Assembly (NCBI GenBank): GCA_039933635.1
Contig: JBDTNQ010000034.1
Location: 1-35,895, forward strand
Direction of reading: 5' to 3'
From: JBDTNQ01 sp039933635
GTDB lineage: Bacteria > Acidobacteriota > Vicinamibacteria > Vicinamibacterales > SCN-69-37
DNA: 35,895 nt
Part shown: in pieces, positions 15,645 through 22,839 of the stretch
Numbering within the stretch: position 1 is the first letter of the stretch
How the letters are laid out: each line of letters opens with the position of its first letter
Notes under the pieces: model-generated
The model's input: only the letters and a program-made list of their open reading frames with translations
Databases searched by the model: none
Told to the model about the DNA's origin: nothing
Program-made: the position numbers and the translations under genes

Positions 15645-16612
15645 CGAGCAGCCACGCGCCGCTTGCCGCGCGCGGCCGAGGTCCGTGACCGGGCGACGAG
15701 CGATCGAAACTCGCGGACCAGCAACTCGAAGTGCTGGCGCTCTTCGTCCGCGAACTCGAGGAAGATGCGTTTGCCCTCGGATTCATCGAGCCGCTCGCCG
15801 TACTTCTTGAAGAACCGGTGCGACTCGCGTTCGCAGCGGATGCCAATGCGCAACGCCTCGCGATCGTCCACGCCATCAGCCGCGAGTTCGTCCACGCCGC
15901 CGGCGAACAATCCGCGCGCGGCGCTCTTGAAGAACAGAAACGGCGGCTGCGCTTCGAGGTCCGAGTGCTGCAGGACGAGCTGGCGATAGCGCGACTGCAA
16001 GGTGCCGAGGTGTTCCTTCTCTTCCTCAGCGAGCTTCGCGAACACTTTCTTACCGCGGGGATCCTTCGCCAGCTTCGCGGCGCGGGTGTAGAACGCGAGT
16101 CCGGACTGCTCGGTCGCAATGGCCACACGCAACGCGTCGCGCGCGAACACCGTTTCCGTCGGCACGGCTGGCGGCGCCGGCGGAAGACCGGCCTGACACC
16201 GCTCGCAGGTGCCGTAGACCTGCAGCACGGTCTGCGACGCACTGAACCGCCGCGCGGCGCACACGTCCTCGAGGTGCGCCTCGATGTCGGAACTCAGGAA
16301 CTCGAAGGATTGCTGACAGTTCTTGCAGAGCAGGTGGAAATGCCGCGGGTGCCCGTACGCGTGCTCGAAGCGGATCTTGCCGTCACCAAAATCAACGCGG
16401 CGCGCAATGCCCGCCTCGACCATCCACTGGATCGTGCGATAGATGGTCGCGCGGCTGATCCGGGCGTCCTCCGCGCGGATGATGGACACGAGATCGTCAG
16501 CGCTGAGGTGCCCGTTCTGGCGGAGGAAGACGTGGACGATGAAGTCGCGCTTGCCTGACCGGCGGCCGCCGGCCGGGCGACGCGTGTCGACGAATTGATC
16601 GGGCGAAAGCAT
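15641..16612 (-). CDS. Fur-family regulator fused to a rubrerythrin-like diiron domain
   Basis: A 323-residue two-domain protein. Residues about 15-140 are a Fur/PerR-type repressor: a winged helix with recognition helix SRATIYRTIQWM (53-64), the metal-binding stretch GHPRHFHLLCKNC (87-99), and the two CxxC pairs of the structural zinc (Cys96/99 and Cys136/139). After a Pro-rich linker (143-151), residues 155-305 form a ferritin-like bundle with a complete E, ExxH, E, ExxH ligand set: Glu168, Glu198-His201, Glu261 and Glu291-His294. The regulatory domain would bind DNA under metal or peroxide control; the diiron domain could sense or reduce peroxide or hold iron. The ATG at 16612 is chosen because earlier in-frame codons encode non-Fur sequence; no strong ribosome site is seen, and GTG at 16639 is an alternative. 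It follows erpA by 82 bp. Confidence 0.85.
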   Translation of the reverse strand: MLSPDQFVDTRRPAGGRRSGKRDFIVHVFLRQNGHLSADDLVSIIRAEDARISRATIYRTIQWMVEAGIARRVDFGDGKIRFEHAYGHPRHFHLLCKNCQQSFEFLSSDIEAHLEDVCAARRFSASQTVLQVYGTCERCQAGLPPAPPAVPTETVFARDALRVAIATEQSGLAFYTRAAKLAKDPRGKKVFAKLAEEEKEHLGTLQSRYRQLVLQHSDLEAQPPFLFFKSAARGLFAGGVDELAADGVDDREALRIGIRCERESHRFFKKYGERLDESEGKRIFLEFADEERQHFELLVREFRSLVARSRTSAARGKRRVAAR

Positions 16613-16694
16613 GGACGTCGGAGCCGGGCCGAGTGTCACGCCGTGGCGCCCGCGCACCACGGGCGGGCGCGAACGGGGCCCGGTCTTCTTGCGG

Positions 16695-17024
16695 CTACGC
16701 GCTGAAGGACGACCCGCAGCCGCAGGTCGACTTGGCGTTCGGATTCTTGATGGTGAAACCGCCGCCCATGTTGTTGTCGACGAAATCGACTTCCGCACCG
16801 TTGAGATAGCGCAGGCTGATGGGATCGACGAACAGGCGCACGCCGTTCACTTCGAACACCTTGTCTGCCTCGGCGTCGCCTTCGCCCTCATCAATCATCA
16901 GGCCGTACTGGAATCCAGAGCAGCCACCGCCCTGCACGAACACGCGCAGGCCCGCGCCCGGCTTGTTCTCTTCGGTCAGCAGGTCATTGATCTTCTCCGC
17001 CGCCGTTTCAGTGACGTTAATCAT
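16695..17024 (-). CDS. erpA: ErpA/IscA-type A-type iron-sulfur carrier
   Basis: A 109-residue A-type carrier that accepts and hands on iron-sulfur clusters. The three invariant cysteines are Cys35 in GGGCSGF and Cys101/Cys103 in TCGCGSSF at the C-terminus. The acidic insert DEGEGDAEAD (45-54) and the NPNAKSTCGCG ending favour ErpA over IscA, though the two overlap. The chosen ATG at 17024 gives the standard MINVTETAAEKI start; an upstream in-frame start would add 20 unlike residues. A perfect TATAAT ends 6 nt before the ATG, suggesting a leaderless message. The Fur-rubrerythrin gene follows, linking iron-sulfur supply and iron or oxidant sensing. Confidence 0.93.
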   Translation of the reverse strand: MINVTETAAEKINDLLTEENKPGAGLRVFVQGGGCSGFQYGLMIDEGEGDAEADKVFEVNGVRLFVDPISLRYLNGAEVDFVDNNMGGGFTIKNPNAKSTCGCGSSFSA

Positions 17025-17030
17025 GATCTG

Positions 17031-17036
17031 ATTATA
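17031..17036 (-). promoter_or_regulatory. -10 hexamer TATAAT before erpA (predicted leaderless start)
   Basis: Perfect TATAAT on the minus strand, then CAGATC, then the erpA ATG. No TTGACA-like -35 is seen 16-18 bp upstream, where the sequence is GC-rich and repetitive, so the promoter may be extended by other elements or be weak. Confidence 0.6.
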
Positions 17037-17058
17037 CGGCCTCGGGCCCGCGCCGGCC

Positions 17059-17121
17059 CTGGATCTGAAGGTCCAGGGCGTCACGGACCATCGATTCCGG
17101 ACCCCGACCTTCCAGGACCGG
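17059..17121. repeat. Dispersed intergenic repeat, copy A (between erpA and pgi)
   Basis: Bases 17061-17088 match 23726-23753 at 24 of 28 positions (shared core CTGAAGGTCC, then CACGGAC). CCTGGA and TCCAGG flank the core as a 6-bp inverted pair. A partial inverted copy (GACCTTCCAGGACC at 17106-17119) follows. It fills most of the divergent erpA/pgi spacer. Confidence 0.55.
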
Positions 17122-17151
17122 GCCCGGCGACTCAGCTATCCTGTGAGAGCC

Positions 17152-18774
17152 ATGGATACCGTTCTGACACAACTGGTTACGAGCAACCTCGCATCCCGGA
17201 TCTGGCGTCGAGACCCTGAGGCGTTCGTCGGGGACGGAGCGGCGCCCGCCGTGTATGCCTCAATTCGGAACCGCTTGGGGTGGCTGGATGCCCCGTCGGG
17301 CATGGTGGCCCACGTCGAGGCCGTGACGGCATTCGTGGACGAGTTGGCCCGCGACGGCATGACTGACATCTACCTGCTCGGCATGGGCGGCAGCAGCCTC
17401 TGCGCCGAAGTGCTGCGGGACGTGCTCGGTGCGTCAGGCGCACGGAACCGCCTCATCGTCCTCGACACCACGGATGAGCGCACGATCCGCCACACGACCG
17501 AGGCGCTGGTGCCCACACGCTCGTGCTTCCTCGTCTCGAGCAAGAGCGGGTCGACGATCGAAGTCACCTCGCTCGAGCGCCACTTCTGGTCCGTGATGTC
17601 CAACACCGTACCGTCACCCGGCCGGCATTTCGCCGCCATCACGGACGCCAACACTGAACTCGTCACGCACGCCGCGAATTCCGGCTACCGACACACCTTC
17701 ATCAACCCCTCCGATATCGGAGGGCGCTACTCGGCGCTGTCCCTGTTTGGTCTGGTGCCGGCGGCGCTCGTGGGCATTGCCCCCGGCGATCTCATCGGTC
17801 CCGCGCAAGCCATGGCGGATCAGTGCCGCCTCGACGATGCCACGAACCCGGGGCTGAGGCTGGGCGCATTCATCGGCGGCCATGCCAGGACCGGACGGGA
17901 CAAGATGACGGTGCTCGCGCCCTCGTCGCTCGAGCCCCTCGGCGCGTGGATCGAACAACTCGTCGCCGAAAGTACCGGCAAGCTGGGCAAGGGCATCCTG
18001 CCTGTCGTGTCCGAGCCGATCGGACCGGCCGAGGAGTACGGGGACGATCGTGCGTTCGTCGCCGTGCTGACGCCGGACTCGAACGACGTGCGCAAGGCTG
18101 CGGCGGCGTTCGAAGCCGCGGGGCATCCGGTGTTCCGCATCGACGCCTCGGCGGCGCAGTTGGGCGCGGAGTTCTTCCGCTGGGAGTTCGCGACGGCCGT
18201 CGCTGGCGCCGTGCTCGAGCTGAATCCGTTCGATGAACCCGACGTGAGGAGCGCGAAGGTGCACACGCAGGCGCAACTCGACGCACAGCGGACCACCGGC
18301 GCGTTCCGCGTCGAGCCGCCATTCGAGCAGGGCCCCGGCTACTCACGACGCGAGCGTCTCGCGGACGCGCCCTCGGCTGCTGGCCGGCCCTATCTGGCCA
18401 TCCTCGACTACCTTTCAGCGGAGGACGGGCGCCGAGACGTCATCGAGCGGCTCCGGGCAGCGCTGCGTCAGCGCGGTCCGATGGCGACGACCTACGGCGT
18501 TGGCCCACGGTACCTGCACTCGACCGGCCAGTACCACAAGGGTGGCCCGAATACGGGCGTCTTCCTGCTGCTGACCTCGGCGGACGAACAGGCGACGCCG
18601 GTGCCGGGCATGAGTTACTCATTCAGCACGCTGAAGCATGCGCAGGCGTTCGGTGATTTCGACGCGCTCGCGGCCGTCGACCGTCGCGTGATCCACTACC
18701 ACTTCGAAAACCCGCATGCGGACTTCGCCGCAGAACTCGAGAAGGTCGTCCTCGGTCTCAACCCGCGTGGGTGA
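17152..18774 (+). CDS. pgi: Glucose-6-phosphate isomerase of the transaldolase-PGI fusion type, stand-alone
   Basis: Interconverts glucose-6-phosphate and fructose-6-phosphate (glycolysis, gluconeogenesis). The 540-residue protein resembles the isomerase half of bifunctional Tal-PGI enzymes rather than classical PGI. It has LGMGGSSLC (76-84), VSSKSGSTIE (128-137), AITDANTEL (162-170), NPSDIGGRYSALS (185-197), VAESTGKLGKG (271-281), a QYHKGGPNTGVF segment near 460-470, and an ENPHADFA ending. No transaldolase domain precedes it: 127 bp upstream lies the divergent erpA. The ATG at 17152 is preferred; GTG at 17143 is an alternative that adds three residues. A TATCCT at 17137-17142 would place the transcript start within a few bases of the ATG. 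The exported methyltransferase gene starts 25 bp downstream. Confidence 0.88.
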   Translation: MDTVLTQLVTSNLASRIWRRDPEAFVGDGAAPAVYASIRNRLGWLDAPSGMVAHVEAVTAFVDELARDGMTDIYLLGMGGSSLCAEVLRDVLGASGARNRLIVLDTTDERTIRHTTEALVPTRSCFLVSSKSGSTIEVTSLERHFWSVMSNTVPSPGRHFAAITDANTELVTHAANSGYRHTFINPSDIGGRYSALSLFGLVPAALVGIAPGDLIGPAQAMADQCRLDDATNPGLRLGAFIGGHARTGRDKMTVLAPSSLEPLGAWIEQLVAESTGKLGKGILPVVSEPIGPAEEYGDDRAFVAVLTPDSNDVRKAAAAFEAAGHPVFRIDASAAQLGAEFFRWEFATAVAGAVLELNPFDEPDVRSAKVHTQAQLDAQRTTGAFRVEPPFEQGPGYSRRERLADAPSAAGRPYLAILDYLSAEDGRRDVIERLRAALRQRGPMATTYGVGPRYLHSTGQYHKGGPNTGVFLLLTSADEQATPVPGMSYSFSTLKHAQAFGDFDALAAVDRRVIHYHFENPHADFAAELEKVVLGLNPRG

Positions 18775-18799
18775 AGCGCGTCAAGGGGCGGAACATCGA

Positions 18800-19450
18800 A
18801 TGCGCGACATGCTCTCGGCGGTTGTCGGCCTCGTCCTTGTGTTGAGCCCGATCGTGGCGGGCCAGGGGACGGCTCACCGGCTGTTTCCGCCTGAAGATCT
18901 CGCCATTCTCGAGGGCCCTGATCGGGAAGAGTGGCAACAGCCGGATCGCATCATGGACGCGCTTGGCATCGCCGACGGCTCGAAGGTCGCGGACATCGGC
19001 GCCGGAGGCGGCTGGTTCACTGTGCGGCTCGCGCGCCGCGTGCAGGTGAATGGCATCGTCTACGCCGAGGACGTCCAGAAAGAGATGCTCGATTCAATCA
19101 GCCGACGCGTGAGCGAACAACGGCCGGCGAACGTGCGGATGGTCCTCGGCACGTCCGACGATCCCCGGTTGCCACCGGGACTTCACGCGGCGCTGATGGT
19201 GGACACCTACCCGCAGATACCCCAGCCGGACCGGATCACCTTCCTGCGGAACGTCGCCAAGTCGCTGGCGCCTGACGGGCGGCTCGGGATCGTGGACTTC
19301 AAGACCGACGGCGCGGGCGGTCCTGGTCCGCCGCTCGACGAACGCCTGGCACCCGAGATTGTGCGGCGCGACGCACAGGTTGCGGGCCTGCGCCTCATGA
19401 AGGAAGAGACGTTCCTCCGCTATCAGTATTTGCTGATCTTCGGGAAGTGA
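18800..19450 (+). CDS. Class I SAM-dependent methyltransferase with a predicted signal peptide
   Basis: A 216-residue Rossmann-fold methyltransferase. SAM-binding motif I is VADIGAGGG at 63-71, followed by an acidic strand end (VYAEDV, about 91-96) and a motif IV-like ALMVDTYPQ. The post-I region and late strands (RLGIVDFK) are normal. Unusually, residues 1-22 form a clean signal peptide (MRDMLSAVVG, then LVLVLSPIVAGQG), predicting a periplasmic or membrane-anchored enzyme; SAM is not normally available there. The conserved-looking block before motif I (FPPEDLAILEGPDREEWQQP) is characteristic of this exported group. The ATG at 18800 has AAGGGG about 11 bases upstream. The stop is only 4 bp from the convergent bioY stop. 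The substrate is unknown. Confidence 0.82.
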   Translation: MRDMLSAVVGLVLVLSPIVAGQGTAHRLFPPEDLAILEGPDREEWQQPDRIMDALGIADGSKVADIGAGGGWFTVRLARRVQVNGIVYAEDVQKEMLDSISRRVSEQRPANVRMVLGTSDDPRLPPGLHAALMVDTYPQIPQPDRITFLRNVAKSLAPDGRLGIVDFKTDGAGGPGPPLDERLAPEIVRRDAQVAGLRLMKEETFLRYQYLLIFGK

Positions 19451-19454
19451 CGTG

Positions 19455-20057
19455 TCAGGCGCGGCGGCCGAGGAAGCGCCATGCCTGTGGCAGCACGAGT
19501 GCCGCGGCGGCAATCTTCAACACGTCGAACACGACGAACTGCGCGAGTCCCATCGTGACGGCCGCCCCCACCGAATGGGTGTAGGCGACGGTGAGCCACG
19601 AGACACCGCCGGCGTAGATCACGCCGAGGCCGAGCAACATGGCGGCGGCAGCCGTGAGATAGCGCCGATCCCAGCCGCGCTCGGTCAGCCATCCGGTCAC
19701 GAACGCAGCAACCGGGTAGGCCATCAGGTAGCCGCCGGTCGGGCCGGCCAGCCGGAGGATACCGGGCGGCAGCGTACCGGACGGTGAGAACACGGCGAGG
19801 CCGGCGGCGCCGAGCAGAACATACAGCACCTGCGACAACGCGCCGAGACGCGAACCCAGCGCTGCGGCCGTCAACAGGACGGCCATGGGCGTGAAGGTGA
19901 ACGGCACGGCCGTAAACGGAACCGGCATCGTAAACTGGGCGGACGCGGCCGTCACAGCCACGGCGAGCGCCACGGACGCGACGCGAATCGGCGTCGCGGA
20001 AGTCGCCTGGCGCAGCGAGTAGTCGAGCAACGTGGAGGTCTGCATGGGTGCGGCCAC
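19455..20057 (-). CDS. bioY: Biotin transporter BioY (ECF S component)
   Basis: Substrate-binding membrane subunit for biotin uptake. About 200 residues with six hydrophobic segments. The BioY signature is visible: FTMPVPFTAVPFTFTP, then LGAAGLAVFSPSGTLPPGILRLAGPTGGYLMAYP. No bioM or bioN (ECF ATPase or T component) is in the window, so it either acts alone, as described for some BioY proteins, or shares a remote energising module. I take the GTG at 20057, because a good promoter (TTGTCA, 18 bp, TAGAAT) ends exactly 6 nt upstream, implying a leaderless message. The ATG at 20045 would shorten the protein by four residues. Confidence 0.92.
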   Translation of the reverse strand: MAAPMQTSTLLDYSLRQATSATPIRVASVALAVAVTAASAQFTMPVPFTAVPFTFTPMAVLLTAAALGSRLGALSQVLYVLLGAAGLAVFSPSGTLPPGILRLAGPTGGYLMAYPVAAFVTGWLTERGWDRRYLTAAAAMLLGLGVIYAGGVSWLTVAYTHSVGAAVTMGLAQFVVFDVLKIAAAALVLPQAWRFLGRRA

Positions 20058-20063
20058 GAAAGG

Positions 20064-20093
20064 ATTCTAGTCAAATGCGCACCGCACTGACAA
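20064..20093 (-). promoter_or_regulatory. bioY promoter lying partly inside thiD
   Basis: On the minus strand TTGTCA (20093-20088), 18 bp, then TAGAAT (20069-20064), each 5 of 6 to consensus. Six bases later comes the bioY GTG. The -35 half is inside the first codons of divergent thiD. Confidence 0.65.
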
Positions 20094-20848
20094 TCGCCGG
20101 CAGCGACTCGAGCGGCGGCGCCGGCATTCAGGCGGATTTGCGCACGTTTACCGCGCACGGCGTCCACGGGACCAGCGCGATCACGGCCATCACAGCGCAG
20201 AACACGCTCGGGGTCACCGCCGTCCTGGCGTTGCCCCCCGAGCTCGTCGTCGCACAGATCGACGCCGTCATCGCCGATCTTGGCGCCGACGCGGTGAAGA
20301 TCGGCATGCTGGCCAACGCGGGCATCGCGGCAGCCGTGGCGCAAGCGCTTGCGCGTCATCGGCTGTCGCCAGTGGTGCTGGATCCGGTCATGGTTGCCAA
20401 GGGCGGCGCGTCGCTGCTCGATGACGCGGCGATCGGCGTGTTGCGATCGCGTCTGTTTCCCCTGGCCACTGTCGTCACGGCCAATATCCCTGAGGCCGAA
20501 GCGCTAACCGGACTCCGGGTGACGGACGTCTCCAGTGCCCGGCGCGCCGCGGCGCTGATGGTCGAGGCCGGCGCGCGCGCCGCGATCGTCAAAGGCGGAC
20601 ACTTGACCGGGGATGCGGTCGACGTCCTTTTCGATGGCATCACGTTCACCGAGTTCGCCAGCCCTCGCATCGCGACAAGGCACACGCACGGCACGGGCTG
20701 CACTTTTGCATCCGCCATTGCCGCGCAACTTGCCCTCGGCGCGTCGCTGCTCGACGCGGTCGGGTCGTCCAAAATCTATGTCACCCGCGCAATCGAACAT
20801 GCACCCGGCCTTGGGCACGGACACGGGCCATTGGGTCTGGGGACGTAG
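20075..20848 (+). CDS. thiD: Hydroxymethylpyrimidine/phosphomethylpyrimidine kinase
   Basis: Phosphorylates HMP and HMP-phosphate to give HMP-diphosphate for thiamine synthesis (257 aa). The ribokinase-fold hallmarks are present: N-terminal TIAGSDSSGGAGIQADL (5-21), VKIGML near 73-78, LDPVMVAKGG around 100-109, TANIPEAEALTG near 138-149, and the ATP/anion-hole motif HTHGTGCTFASAIAA near 207-221 containing the catalytic GTGC. Length is normal. The ATG at 20075 has AAAGGA about 10 bases upstream, within the very short bioY/thiD spacer. No other thi genes are near, so this may serve salvage. A 110-bp spacer separates it from moaE. Confidence 0.94.
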   Translation: MRTALTIAGSDSSGGAGIQADLRTFTAHGVHGTSAITAITAQNTLGVTAVLALPPELVVAQIDAVIADLGADAVKIGMLANAGIAAAVAQALARHRLSPVVLDPVMVAKGGASLLDDAAIGVLRSRLFPLATVVTANIPEAEALTGLRVTDVSSARRAAALMVEAGARAAIVKGGHLTGDAVDVLFDGITFTEFASPRIATRHTHGTGCTFASAIAAQLALGASLLDAVGSSKIYVTRAIEHAPGLGHGHGPLGLGT

Positions 20849-20946
20849 TAGAACCGCGAATCAGAACCCAGGCCCGCGACCGTCGACTCGGGAAGTTCGA
20901 ACCCAGAAGGCTGGAACCTCGGCCCCCCGGAACCCGGAACCTCAAC

Positions 20947-20952
20947 TAAACT
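20947..20952 (+). promoter_or_regulatory. -10-like TAAACT before moaE (predicted leaderless start)
   Basis: TAAACT is followed by GACCTG and then the moaE ATG, the same 6-nt spacing as at mrp, erpA, bioY and the HIT gene. It is the weakest hexamer of the five and has no visible -35. Confidence 0.35.
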
Positions 20953-20958
20953 GACCTG

Positions 20959-21453
20959 ATGTCCGTCGTGCCTCACGCCGTCGCCGACGCCGTCCTGACG
21001 GTGGAACCCCTCGTGGCGGCCGTCGAATCAGCGCTCCAGACGCGCGGCGAGGGCTGTGGCGCGGTGTGCACGTTCGTTGGCGTCGTTCGCGCCACGCATC
21101 AAGGCCGTCGGGTGCGCTTTCTGGAGTACGAGGCGCATGCGGCGCTGGCCATGAAGATGTTCGAGCGCATCAGCGTCGAAGTGGCCGCTCAATGGCCCGA
21201 GGCGGTCGTGGCTGTCCACCACCGGGTCGGCCGGCTGTCAGTCGGCGAGGCGAGCGTCGTCATCGCCGCGGCGAGCGCGCACCGCGCGGCGGCGTTTCAG
21301 GTGTGCCGGTACGCGATCGAGCGCGTCAAACAGATCGCCCCAGTCTGGAAGCATGAGTTCTTCGAAGACGGGGAGGCCTGGGTCGAAGGTCCGGTCGCCG
21401 ATCCCAACGATGAAGGGATGAAGCGACAGGCGCTGGAGCGCGCATGCGCGTGA
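20959..21453 (+). CDS. moaE: Molybdopterin synthase catalytic subunit MoaE
   Basis: Large subunit of MPT synthase, which converts precursor Z to molybdopterin using sulfur carried by MoaD. The family landmarks are CTFVGVVR (37-44), LEYEAHAALA (55-64), HHRVGRLSVGEASVVIA (87-103) and the active-site block ERVKQIAPVWKHEFFEDG (121-138) with Lys124 and Lys131. At 164 residues it is slightly longer than usual at the N-terminus. The ATG at 20959 has no Shine-Dalgarno. A -10-like TAAACT 6 nt upstream suggests a leaderless message. The last 10 bases overlap moaD. No other moa genes are in view. Confidence 0.95.
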   Translation: MSVVPHAVADAVLTVEPLVAAVESALQTRGEGCGAVCTFVGVVRATHQGRRVRFLEYEAHAALAMKMFERISVEVAAQWPEAVVAVHHRVGRLSVGEASVVIAAASAHRAAAFQVCRYAIERVKQIAPVWKHEFFEDGEAWVEGPVADPNDEGMKRQALERACA

Positions 21454-21704
21454 CGGTGCTGTGTTTCGCGCGCCTTCGCGATCTCGCCGGCCTGCACGAG
21501 TGGTCCTGCGATGTCGCCGACCGTGCCACCGTGCGCGACGTGTGGCGCGCGCTGGCCGAGGCCCGTCCCGACGTGGGCATCATGCGTGACACGATGTCCT
21601 GCGCCGTCAACTCCGAGTTCGCCACCATGGACACGCAGGTCGGCCCGGGCGACGAGGTCGCCTTTCTGCCGCCCGTGTCCGGAGGAGCTGCACCCCATCC
21701 ATGA
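21444..21704 (+). CDS. moaD: Molybdopterin synthase sulfur carrier MoaD, with residues after the Gly-Gly
   Basis: Ubiquitin-like sulfur carrier (86 aa). The fold pattern is right: VTVLCFARLRDLAG at the start, a central helix TVRDVWRALAEARP, then GDEVAFLPPVSGG. In characterised MoaD the Gly-Gly is the very C-terminus and is adenylated and thiocarboxylated. Here five more residues (AAPHP) follow before the stop. The stop overlaps the prfA ATG as ATGA, and the two Gly codons (GGAGGA) are the best Shine-Dalgarno candidate for prfA, 13 bases away. Either the tail is trimmed by a protease or this protein differs from the classical mechanism; a sequencing error is a third option. Confidence 0.88.
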   Translation: MRVTVLCFARLRDLAGLHEWSCDVADRATVRDVWRALAEARPDVGIMRDTMSCAVNSEFATMDTQVGPGDEVAFLPPVSGGAAPHP

Positions 21705-22801
21705 CCCCGCAGGTCCTCGACAAGCTGAAATCCGTGGCCGCCCGTTACGACGAGCTCATGCGCCTCGTCGGCGACCCCGTCATTCAGGCCGATCCGCCAA
21801 CGTATCGCACTCACACCAAGGCGCTGGCCGATCTGCAGGAAACGGTCGACAAGTTTCATGAGTTTCAGCAGGTGGATCGGGAATTGACCGATGCACATGA
21901 GATGGCCGCGAGCGGCGATGCCGACCTGAAGGCGTTGGCGGCGGAAGAACTGCCCGCATTGGACCGCCGCGCCGAGGCCCTTGAAATCGAATTGCGCGCG
22001 CTGCTCGTGCCTCGTGATCCCAATGACGATCGTAACGTCGTGCTGGAAATCCGGGCCGGCACCGGCGGCGACGAGGCGGCGCTCTTCGCGGCCGACCTGT
22101 TCCGCATGTACTCGCGTTTCGCCGAACGTCAACGCTGGAAAATCGAGATCCTCTCCAGCCACGACACCGGTGTGGGCGGGTTGAAGGAAGTCATCGCGAC
22201 GATCGAAGGCAAGGGCGCCTATCGGCGTCTGAAATATGAGAGCGGTGTTCACCGCGTCCAGCGTGTGCCGGTCACCGAAGCCAGCGGGCGCATCCACACA
22301 TCGACGGCCACCGTGGCGGTTCTGCCGGAGGCGGAGGAAGTGGACATCCAGATCGATGCGAAGGACCTGCGCATCGACACGTTCTGCTCGAGCGGCCCGG
22401 GCGGCCAGAGTGTCAACACGACCTACTCGGCGGTGCGGCTGACGCACCTCCCCACCGGCGTGGTCGTCTCGCAGCAGGACGAGAAGTCCCAGATCAAGAA
22501 TCGCCAGAAGGCCATGCGTGTGCTCCGATCGCGCCTGTACGAGATGGAGCTGCGCAAGCAGCAGGATGCCATCGCAAGTGAGCGCCGCGGACAGGTCGGT
22601 ACGGGTGAACGGTCCGAGAAGATCCGGACGTACAACTTCAAAGAAAACCGGATCACCGACCACCGCATCAACTACACGATGCACCAGCTCACCGCCGCGC
22701 TCGATGGCGACCTGCAGGGCTTGATCGACGAAATGGAAGAACGAACGCAGTCGGACAAGCTGAATCAAGCCACCAAGGGCGACGGAGCAGACGAGGACTG
22801 A
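21701..22801 (+). CDS. prfA: Peptide chain release factor 1
   Basis: Class I release factor that reads UAA and UAG (366 aa). The catalytic GGQ is at 234-236 within SSGPGGQSVNTT. The stop-codon recognition tripeptide is PVT at 190-192 (VQRVPVTEASGRIHT), where PxT is the RF1 pattern and RF2 would show SPF. The N-terminal helical domain and the switch region around AGTGGDEA (119-126) are normal. RF2 has a programmed frameshift in many bacteria, and none is seen here. The ATG at 21701 overlaps the moaD stop by 4 bases. prmC, which methylates the GGQ glutamine, follows 38 bp later. Confidence 0.97.
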   Translation: MTPQVLDKLKSVAARYDELMRLVGDPVIQADPPTYRTHTKALADLQETVDKFHEFQQVDRELTDAHEMAASGDADLKALAAEELPALDRRAEALEIELRALLVPRDPNDDRNVVLEIRAGTGGDEAALFAADLFRMYSRFAERQRWKIEILSSHDTGVGGLKEVIATIEGKGAYRRLKYESGVHRVQRVPVTEASGRIHTSTATVAVLPEAEEVDIQIDAKDLRIDTFCSSGPGGQSVNTTYSAVRLTHLPTGVVVSQQDEKSQIKNRQKAMRVLRSRLYEMELRKQQDAIASERRGQVGTGERSEKIRTYNFKENRITDHRINYTMHQLTAALDGDLQGLIDEMEERTQSDKLNQATKGDGADED

Positions 22802-22839
22802 GGCCGGCGCGCCACTTCGGCTGTCCACAGAGTGTCCAG

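Noticed and set aside
14127..15989. Very long open frame (about 620 codons) on the plus strand
   Set aside because: It runs antisense to the pseudo-ABC, PHP and Fur-rubrerythrin genes, is extremely Ser/Arg/Pro-rich and has no motifs; high GC produces such shadows.
19451..19454. Terminator between the methyltransferase and bioY
   Set aside because: The convergent stops are only 4 bp apart and I see no hairpin; transcripts probably overlap.
20866..20945. GGAACC-rich spacer before moaE as a riboswitch, such as a Moco element
   Set aside because: It is made of short direct repeats (GGAACCC, GGAACCT) and lacks the conserved Moco riboswitch core as far as I can see.
21326..22828. 500-codon minus-strand open frame opposite moaE, moaD and prfA
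   Set aside because: The plus-strand proteins have clear catalytic motifs and ordered overlaps; the reverse frame has none.
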